The notes under the pieces: model-generated
Told to the model about the DNA's origin: nothing
Databases searched by the model: none
Seen by the model: only the letters and a program-made list of their open reading frames with translations
Part shown: positions 52,924 through 59,272 of the stretch, in pieces
How the letters are laid out: each line of letters begins with the position of its first letter
Position numbering within the stretch: the first letter of the stretch is position 1
Made by a program: the position numbers and the translations under genes
Assembly (NCBI RefSeq): GCF_023701485.1
Contig: NZ_JAMQBK010000008.1
Location: forward strand, 232,326-291,597
DNA length: 59,272 bases
Reading direction: 5' to 3'
Source of the DNA: Aporhodopirellula aestuarii
GTDB lineage: Bacteria; Planctomycetota; Planctomycetia; Pirellulales; Pirellulaceae

Positions 52924-54786
52924 ATGCTGCGAAACACTCTCATCTTTATTTGCGCGGTGTTGCTCACGCCGTTGGCAAGCATGACTTCGGCGAGCGCGCA
53001 AATCACCGTCAAGAAAACACTGTCGATCACAGGTACGGTCGAATCGGTCTCGGCGGCGGGATTGGTCGTGAAGGATGACAGCGGGAAGGCGCACACCGTA
53101 CGCGTCCAGCCGGTCGACCAGGAAAATGTGGCGTTGGCGGATGGGCGTTTGCTCCGCTTTCCGGCCGAGATCCAGGTCATCGGCAACTATACGATTGATG
53201 ATTTGAAAGCGGGACAGACGATCCAATTTCAAGGCCAGGTCAATCGCGTTGGCCGTACCGCGGGCGAGATCCAAAACATTTCGCTGGTCAGTGGCGCGGA
53301 GGCATCAAGCGGCATCCGGGTGATTGAGGAAGCGAGCGGCACGGGAGCCTTTTTCACTTGCGAAATCGTCTGTCAATTCACTCGCGTCAGCAACGGACGT
53401 CTGCTGGTCCAGGTCCCGGCCAACAACGGCTTCACGCGCAAGCAGGTTCTCTCGTTTCAGCTTGCCGACGACGCGACGGTCAGTTTCCAGAGCAACGACA
53501 TTCGCCGCGCGGCTGCGGGTAGCAAAGTCGTGCGATTGGAAGCGGCACGACTCAACACAGGCGACCTTGTTGCCAAGGCGGTCGAAATCGAGATCGGCGG
53601 CGAGACAACCGCCCGCGCCAGCGTCGACGACAAATTATTGGCCAGATACCGACATCTTTCCGACGAGCCGCAACCGCCGCGTCTGGTTCGCTCGTCGCAC
53701 TTCGCATTCATGACCGACGTCTCCGATCGGCAGGCGCGGATCATTCTCGACAAACTGGAAACGATGGCCGGGTTATTGACCAAGTACTTCGGCCGCGCCC
53801 CGACCGGCGTGGTCGAAGGCTTCGTCGTTCGCGACTTAAGCGGCTGGCCCAACGGGCTGTTGAAGGAGCCGGCGGGGATCGCAAAGATTGAGAGTGGCGC
53901 AGGGATCTGCTTCAACTCGTCGCTCGGATCTCAGCGGCGGGCGGTGTTGTACTCGTGCGACGATCATGGCGTGGTTCAACACGAATGCACGCATGGCTTT
54001 TGTTACCTCGCTTTCGGATCGACCGGACCAACCTGGTTGTCGGAGGGTGTGGCGGAAATGGGGCAGTATTGGAAAGCCGATCAACTGGCCGTCAACGTCA
54101 GCCCGACGGTGATGTCGTACCTGCAACGGGCCGAACCCAAAAAGAAGCTGCTGGAGATCGCCGTGCCCGGCCGAGTCGACGCGGGGACTTGGCAGGACTA
54201 CGCGTGGCGTTGGGCGCTCTGCCACTTGCTAGCGAATAACCCTAACTACGCCGATCGCTTCAAACCGCTGGCCATCGCTTTGATGGAAAAACGCGAAGGC
54301 GTCAGTTTCGCCGCCGTTTACGGGCCGGTGGCACAGCAAATAGCGTTCGAGTACGACCTGTTCCTGAACACACTCGACAACGGTTACCGCGCCGATCTCT
54401 GTGCGTGGCAGTGGAATGAACGATTCGCAGCGCTGCAAGGCAGCCGGCGTATGCAAAAGAAAATCGCCGCGGCGTATGGCTGGCAGGCCAGTGGCGTGAC
54501 ATTGGAGAAAGCCGTGTCGTACGACATTGCGTCGGTAGGCACTTGGAAGATCGCGCAAGACGGCAGCGAATACGACGCCGACGGAGATAGCGATGGCCGC
54601 GGCAAATTGGTCGGAGTGATTTTTGACGACTTTCAGCTTTCCGACCCGATACCGATCGGCAAACTCAAACGCTTAGAGGCGGTATCCGACGGGCAACTCT
54701 ATCTCCGCTGTCAAGACGACTGGAACAAGCTGGCGGACAACGAAGGAGAACTGACCGTCCACGTCCGCCGAACACCCGAATCGTGA
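52924..54786 (+). CDS. Secreted HExxH protein, gluzincin metallopeptidase candidate
   Basis: 620 residues. A signal peptide (about 1-25) and two beta-rich, DUF5666-like segments (about 30-230; SITGTVESVSAAGLVVKDDS) precede a peptidase-like domain with His353-Glu354-Cys-Thr-His357 (VVQHECTHGF) and WLSEGVAEMGQYW downstream, where Glu374 fits the third zinc ligand of DUF1570-type gluzincins. Whole-protein length exceeds a minimal gluzincin because of the N-terminal module. Catalysis is inferred from motif spacing only. Monocistronic by appearance. Confidence 0.75.
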   Translation: MLRNTLIFICAVLLTPLASMTSASAQITVKKTLSITGTVESVSAAGLVVKDDSGKAHTVRVQPVDQENVALADGRLLRFPAEIQVIGNYTIDDLKAGQTIQFQGQVNRVGRTAGEIQNISLVSGAEASSGIRVIEEASGTGAFFTCEIVCQFTRVSNGRLLVQVPANNGFTRKQVLSFQLADDATVSFQSNDIRRAAAGSKVVRLEAARLNTGDLVAKAVEIEIGGETTARASVDDKLLARYRHLSDEPQPPRLVRSSHFAFMTDVSDRQARIILDKLETMAGLLTKYFGRAPTGVVEGFVVRDLSGWPNGLLKEPAGIAKIESGAGICFNSSLGSQRRAVLYSCDDHGVVQHECTHGFCYLAFGSTGPTWLSEGVAEMGQYWKADQLAVNVSPTVMSYLQRAEPKKKLLEIAVPGRVDAGTWQDYAWRWALCHLLANNPNYADRFKPLAIALMEKREGVSFAAVYGPVAQQIAFEYDLFLNTLDNGYRADLCAWQWNERFAALQGSRRMQKKIAAAYGWQASGVTLEKAVSYDIASVGTWKIAQDGSEYDADGDSDGRGKLVGVIFDDFQLSDPIPIGKLKRLEAVSDGQLYLRCQDDWNKLADNEGELTVHVRRTPES

Positions 54787-55050
54787 TTGCCAAACTGCCA
54801 TGGCGTTAACGGTATGTGGCATCACCAAACAGGTTTCCGCTACGAGCAAAGGGATACGCTGTGCGTGCGTAGGACGGTCGGTCGGGTGATGAAGTTAGGC
54901 GTTTGGAACAACGCCGGTCCACGCCAAAACTCGGAGCAAAAAATTTTGTAGATTTGTTGTCCGTATTGGATGGACGCTTCACATCTCTAGCTCAGGGAAC
55001 TCGAGACGCACTTCGCGTCGAAGACGATCCCGGACCTGGAGTCATGTGAA

Positions 55051-58000
55051 ATGAATCGAAGCAACCGCGGCTTGTTGGCAAAGTTTTTCTCTGACCGCTC
55101 CCGATCACGTCGCAGGAAAGGCCACGACACGGCCAGCAAGAACCGTGTCATGATCCTGCAAAGCCTGGAAGAAAGACGAGTCATGACTGCCTCGCCCTTG
55201 ACGGCGGGGGTTTCCAATGACACGCCCGCCGCCATCCATCTGGCATCCTTGATTGATCAAACCTTCGCCGCAAACTCGCTTAAGACAACATCCTTTAGCA
55301 ACGATGAAGAACTTCTCAATCTGCTAGCGGTCCAGGCGGCCAGCCATTTTGGGGAAATCTCGTCGGCGATCGGCAGCAACTTGAGTGGGCTCGGAACGAT
55401 CCCCGCAGTCGGCGATGAGATTCTCGCCGCCATCACGCCGGTGATTCGCTCGGCGAACAGCATCGGCAACGTTCAAGGCGATACCCGACAGTACTTACGC
55501 GCTCGTGGGATTGAAATCAATTCCGTCGCCACCGCTCAGGAAGTCTACGCGGGAACCCATGGCGACCTTTTGGTTCTGACCATGGATTTCACACAATCGC
55601 TCGCCAACCCACTGACCGTGTCGGCTGCTGGGAATCTGGGGTCGAATGATGGAATCCGATTGACGCTCGATGGCACTCTCACGGTCACTCCCGACGTGCA
55701 CTATCAATTGACGTTTGGCCTCGATCATGAAGGGCGATTCTTTATTGTCGAGGGAGCAACGGTCCATGTCAACGTGACGGCCGATGGTGAACTTCATGGC
55801 ACGGCCCACATCCCCAATCTCGCGGACGTCACCGCCCAGGCCACCTCGGCAGACAACCGGCATTTGTTCGTCAGTAGTTTGGATTTCTTGTTCAGCGATT
55901 TCGACGCAATTGCCAACGAACGCTTCTACTTGGCTGGGGTAGATGCAACGAACCTCGCAGGCTTGTTGGCTGATTCGAGAGCGGTTGATTTCGCAGCAAC
56001 CGCGGACGCCGAGGTTCAGTTTCAACTCGACAACCCGCTATCACGCTTGCCAGCATTTCTTTCCAACCGATTGCAAGGTCTCTTCCCATCCCAACTTACT
56101 TGGTCTGCTGACGTGCATATCGATGCAGTCACCCAGGCATTTGATCTAGAAATCCAAAGCGAGTCGATCGCTGCGATCGCGTCGCTGCTCGGTTCAAACG
56201 ATTCGCTGCAGGACGCGTTGTTTCAATTATTGATCGACGAAGTTGCCACACACAATCCATTACCGGATGCGGTGCAAACGATGCTGGGTACCAAAATCCC
56301 GATACTCGAGCAATCTCTGCTGGATCTACTGGATGTTCCCGAGGAAGCCCAGTTTTTGATCGCACCGGAAGCGTTCCGCGGCAAACCTTTGGCCGAAGTG
56401 GCCAGGAATGAGAACGGCAATCGATTTGATTTCGGCTTTGATCTGTTTGAACCGATCAACCTCACCCGTTTGCTCAGCGGCCAGTCTTATGAAATCCTCA
56501 GTCTGGATTTACACCAACGTTTTCAGGCCGATGGAACACCCATCACCGTCATGCCCGAGACGCTTCTGTTCAGCTATCTCGGAATCGCAAACGTCACGAT
56601 GGAAGTCAACCTGATCCCCAGCATGTTCTTCGAGTTTGACGTTCAGATGGGAATTGACACCCAAGGGTTCTATGTCGAGGCGGATCCCGTCAACGGAGTG
56701 AGCGATCAGGCGAACATCACGTTCGGCGGTGGGATTACGGGACAAATTGTCGGGGAAGGGGACCTCTTCTTCGTTTTGGATCTCGTCCGGGTGACGGCCG
56801 AAATCGGGTTGGAGGCATTCGGAGGTTTCACCTTCATCACCGAAGCGAATTCGGACACGAAATTGCGTCAACTCACGCCGGCTAACTTGCTTGTGACGGC
56901 GGGGCTTGACCTCAACCTGGGATTGAAGGGCGAGGTCGGCCTGCTGGACTTCGGCATTCAGCGAAGTGTTCAACGCGAGATCGAGCGACCGCTCTACCGC
57001 TACGAAATCGGCACAATGGCTGATATTCAGGATCAGTTGAATTCGTTCAAGGAACAGTTTCAACGAGAAGGAAAGCTAGCCGTCTACGCGGGGGCTCCTT
57101 TGGACCCGCACATTGCAGCCGCAGCTGCGGTTCTGCTCTATCAGGACCTGCAAAGTATCGGCGGCACAGCGCGGGCGATGATCCAAGACCTGCGTGTGAA
57201 TTTAACCAACACGGCCAAAATCCTGCACGGAAACATGAACGTGGGACTTGGGGAATTGGTGCGTGTCCTCAAGAATGATGTCGGAGCGTCGGTCGCCGAT
57301 ATCGGCAAGACACTCTTTCGCGAACTCAACGTGGGGGTCGGTGAGTTGACCGGTCTGTTGCGCCGTGAAGCCGCCGCCAGCGCCGGTCAGATTGCGCAGT
57401 TACTCAAAGAGCTCGGTTTTGGCCTCTCGGACATTGCGAGAAATCTTTTCAACCAAGCGGGTGCCTCACTTCAAGATGTGGCCGGTGCGCTCGGCAACCT
57501 CAGCCGTGACATCGGGCAAATCGCAGCAGCACTGAACACCCGAGCCGGTGCGACGTTGGATCAAATTGCCGCAACCTTATACCGTAACATCCCGTGGACG
57601 AACGCGGATCATGTCGCGCAGGGTCTGGGAAGCATTTCACGAGATGTCAGCGGCATCGCCAATGCGCTCAAGAATAACGTGTCGAGTAACCTCAACACGA
57701 TTGCCTCCTCGATGTGGTCAATCTCTTGGACGACTACGAATCAAATCGCTCAGGGCTTAGGCAGCGTTTCGCGGGATGTCAGCGGAATCGCTAACGCGCT
57801 CAAGAACAGCGTGTCGAGTAACCTCAACACGATCGCCGCCTCGATGTATTCGATCTCTTGGACGACTACGAATCAAGTCGCTCAGGGCTTGGGCAGCGTT
57901 TCGCGGGATGTCAGTGGCATCGCTAACGCGCTCAAGAACAACGTGTCGAGTAACCTTAACACGATCGCTTCCTCGATGTGGTCGATCTCTTGGACGACAT

Positions 58001-58326
58001 CGAACCAGATCGCGCAAGGCCTCGGCAGCGTATCGCGGGATGCTGCGGGAATCGCTCGTGCTTTGTCGAGTCAGTTGAACCTCAGTTATCGCAGCGTCGC
58101 AGATGTCATGTGGAACAGCATCTCTTGGACGAGCGCCAACGACGTCGCTCGCGGGATCGGTGCTTTGACAACGAACGTGAACTCGATTTCGGACGCGTTA
58201 CAGAACGGGGCGAGACTAGCGGCATCGACCGTCTCCCAAGCAACCAGCAACGTGGCTCGAGCACTCGGACTGCCCTCGCCATCGGGTGGCAGCGTTCAAG
58301 TCGGTGGAATCTCGATCCGCTGGTAG
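55051..58326 (+). CDS. Giant surface protein with tandem 44-residue C-terminal repeats
   Basis: 1091 residues. A basic N-terminus (RSRSRRRKGHDTASKNRVMI) is followed by the planctomycete motif LEERRVMTAS; a long beta-rich middle (about 60-670) without a recognised family; then helical repeats of about 16-17 residues (about 690-850; NVGLGELVRVLK, SVADIGKTLFRE, GVGELTGLLRRE) that grade into four tandem 44-residue units (DNA 57607-57738, 57739-57870, 57871-58002 and a divergent 58003-58137). Units 1-3 differ at only a few positions and end ISWTT, showing recent expansion. No enzyme motif is seen. Likely an exported structural or adhesive protein. Confidence 0.8.
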   Translation: MNRSNRGLLAKFFSDRSRSRRRKGHDTASKNRVMILQSLEERRVMTASPLTAGVSNDTPAAIHLASLIDQTFAANSLKTTSFSNDEELLNLLAVQAASHFGEISSAIGSNLSGLGTIPAVGDEILAAITPVIRSANSIGNVQGDTRQYLRARGIEINSVATAQEVYAGTHGDLLVLTMDFTQSLANPLTVSAAGNLGSNDGIRLTLDGTLTVTPDVHYQLTFGLDHEGRFFIVEGATVHVNVTADGELHGTAHIPNLADVTAQATSADNRHLFVSSLDFLFSDFDAIANERFYLAGVDATNLAGLLADSRAVDFAATADAEVQFQLDNPLSRLPAFLSNRLQGLFPSQLTWSADVHIDAVTQAFDLEIQSESIAAIASLLGSNDSLQDALFQLLIDEVATHNPLPDAVQTMLGTKIPILEQSLLDLLDVPEEAQFLIAPEAFRGKPLAEVARNENGNRFDFGFDLFEPINLTRLLSGQSYEILSLDLHQRFQADGTPITVMPETLLFSYLGIANVTMEVNLIPSMFFEFDVQMGIDTQGFYVEADPVNGVSDQANITFGGGITGQIVGEGDLFFVLDLVRVTAEIGLEAFGGFTFITEANSDTKLRQLTPANLLVTAGLDLNLGLKGEVGLLDFGIQRSVQREIERPLYRYEIGTMADIQDQLNSFKEQFQREGKLAVYAGAPLDPHIAAAAAVLLYQDLQSIGGTARAMIQDLRVNLTNTAKILHGNMNVGLGELVRVLKNDVGASVADIGKTLFRELNVGVGELTGLLRREAAASAGQIAQLLKELGFGLSDIARNLFNQAGASLQDVAGALGNLSRDIGQIAAALNTRAGATLDQIAATLYRNIPWTNADHVAQGLGSISRDVSGIANALKNNVSSNLNTIASSMWSISWTTTNQIAQGLGSVSRDVSGIANALKNSVSSNLNTIAASMYSISWTTTNQVAQGLGSVSRDVSGIANALKNNVSSNLNTIASSMWSISWTTSNQIAQGLGSVSRDAAGIARALSSQLNLSYRSVADVMWNSISWTSANDVARGIGALTTNVNSISDALQNGARLAASTVSQATSNVARALGLPSPSGGSVQVGGISIRW

Positions 58327-58364
58327 TACCAGCCGAACCACGCTCGCTGTGCCGCTAAATGACT

Positions 58365-58390
58365 TAGCGGAACGGCGCGAGGCGTCCGGT
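58365..58390. repeat. TAGCGG palindromic element, single arm
   Basis: TAGCGGAACGGCGCGAGGCG with TCCGGT, downstream of the surface protein stop. No facing arm. 58327-59272 contains no recognisable gene. Confidence 0.7.
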
Positions 58391-58512
58391 CCAACACCGA
58401 GTTTGAACGCTGACAAAACACTCGCTGGACAGCGTTACTTCTTGGCGACTTCGCCTCTCACGTAGCGGAGCCTCTCCGAGGCGGTGAATCTATTCGTCGG
58501 GGGCGAAGCAAT

Positions 58513-58573
58513 GTGGCCGTTTGCTCCGCAAACGAAGCATACGGAAACGCTCGTTCGCGGAGCGAACGGCCAC
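58513..58573. repeat. GTGGCCGTTTGC palindromic element
   Basis: GTGGCCGTTTGCTCCGCAAA to GCGAACGGCCAC, the same element as at 26682-26742. Confidence 0.75.
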
Positions 58574-58627
58574 ACTAATAACTTCATAACCTCTCCGAGG
58601 ATCCGGCAGCGAGCATCAAGCGTAATT

Positions 58628-58648
58628 CTCGGTCTCGGAGAGACCGAG
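58628..58648. repeat. CTCGGTCTC/GAGACCGAG hairpin, copy 2
   Basis: Identical nine-base stem and GGA loop to 26796-26816; here it follows the GTGGCCGTTTGC element by about 55 bases. Confidence 0.7.
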
Positions 58649-59046
58649 CTACGTGAAAAATAACGCGGTCCAGTTAGTGAATTATCCAGCCTGGAATCTC
58701 AGGTTGCTCGAATCGGAAGGCAAGCGTCGTATCGCTAAGCAGGTAGGCAGGAATAATTGGGGGAAATCCTATGAGCCATTTGAGCTTTAGCCTGGAGTGC
58801 AAAATCGCTGGAATGCTAAATGGTTGCGAAGACGCGGAGATATAAAGCCGCGGAAGAATTGCTTCCATTCCTAGTCGCAATAGCGACGGCACGTGCAAGC
58901 GCCGGACGTGAGTCCGGGGGCGACGTCGCCCGCCGCAAACACCAAGTCGCGAAGCGATGACAGATGCCGCTCCCGATGGTTCATTCGTGCGTCCACCCGT
59001 GTTTTGTGTCGTCGCGTTGCGACTTGCTTCGCTTTGTTTTCCCAAA

Positions 59047-59066
59047 CCACGGACTCACGTCCGTGG
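59047..59066. repeat. CCACGGAC/GTCCGTGG hairpin
   Basis: Eight-base perfect stem around TCAC; a weaker relative (CCGGACGTGAGTCCGG) lies at 58902-58917. Terminator-like shape but with no nearby gene to end. Confidence 0.55.
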
Positions 59067-59272
59067 CTTTTGGATCTCGTCACTATCGTGACTAACCATT
59101 CGCGAATTACTTGATCCAGCTAAACGCGAAAGGGATAGCGACACGTCTTGTCCAGAACAAAATTGTGACAGTCCAGTGATAGCCTCGGTTGAAAGTAGGA
59201 ACCATGATTAGCAACAATTGACCGATATACCGAAAAACTCCAGCCTACGTGCTTAAGCAGGTATGCAGGAAT

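Noticed and set aside
58674..59045. Minus-strand ORF of 123 codons ending in LAFRFEQPEIPGWIIH
   Set aside because: It lies wholly in repeat sequence near the window end and its ending reads through the CTCGAATCGGA repeat; a typical spurious ORF of planctomycete repeats.

Overview
The window looks like chromosomal DNA of a planctomycete, most likely of the Pirellulales (Rhodopirellula/Novipirellula type). This rests on lineage hallmarks in the sequence: secreted CxPxR sulfatases, an ECF sigma factor translationally coupled to a FecR+LamG membrane protein, giant surface proteins starting with a basic stretch and an 'LESRRLLA' / 'LEERRVMTA' motif, dockerin-type repeats, a Reg_prop sensor kinase, and dense dispersed palindromic repeats. 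The species assignment is inference.

Layout. (1) 0.2-8.2 kb, minus strand: OprB-type porin, a sensor kinase with a large periplasmic beta-propeller, and its coupled regulator, a fusion of a NarL-type response regulator to a MalT-type STAND ATPase. (2) 8.8-10.2 kb: an orphan HTH protein and a methyltransferase. (3) 10.7-20.2 kb, minus strand: a tightly overlapping operon lacI - nucleoside hydrolase - ribokinase - ribose-type ABC transporter (binding lipoprotein, ATPase, permease) - second nucleoside hydrolase - sulfatase. The logic is nucleoside scavenging: secreted hydrolases release ribose outside the cytoplasm, the transporter imports it and the kinase phosphorylates it, under a LacI repressor with a recognisable operator on its own promoter. 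(4) 20.3-26.9 kb, a decayed, repeat-rich accessory zone: a REP-associated tyrosine transposase (RAYT) surrounded by matching GTAG-hairpin REPs, a partial duplication of it, a collapsed sensor-kinase pseudogene, a truncated LuxR response regulator, a lipoprotein cytochrome c, a CBS protein, and several palindromic repeat families. (5) 27-28.8 kb: a membrane protein and a MOSC protein. (6) 28.8-40.3 kb, the nitric oxide island: an Rrf2/NsrR-like repressor divergent from flavohemoglobin Hmp, then quinol NO reductase NorB, a RIC di-iron repair protein, a GYD protein, a cupin, a PQQ-propeller protein, a second cupin, a second RIC paralogue, a DUF454 protein, a DsrE protein and two uncharacterised proteins. 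(7) 40.9-43.7 kb: an ABC-2 permease remnant, an ACT protein and a second sulfatase. (8) 44.1-51.5 kb, minus strand: ECF sigma - FecR/LamG protein - a 1685-residue BNR propeller/CBM/dockerin surface protein, read as a regulated polysaccharide-degradation unit. (9) 52.9-58.3 kb: a secreted HExxH peptidase candidate and a 1091-residue surface protein ending in near-identical 44-residue tandem repeats.

The most interesting points are the nucleoside-to-ribose operon, the NO-stress island with unexplained partners, the RAYT/REP pair, the response-regulator/MalT fusion, a second palindromic element with covarying arms and no visible transposase, and intrusion of repeats into coding sequence (hmp stop codon, a norB loop, the N-terminus of the PQQ protein). 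No rRNA, tRNA or CRISPR array was recognised.
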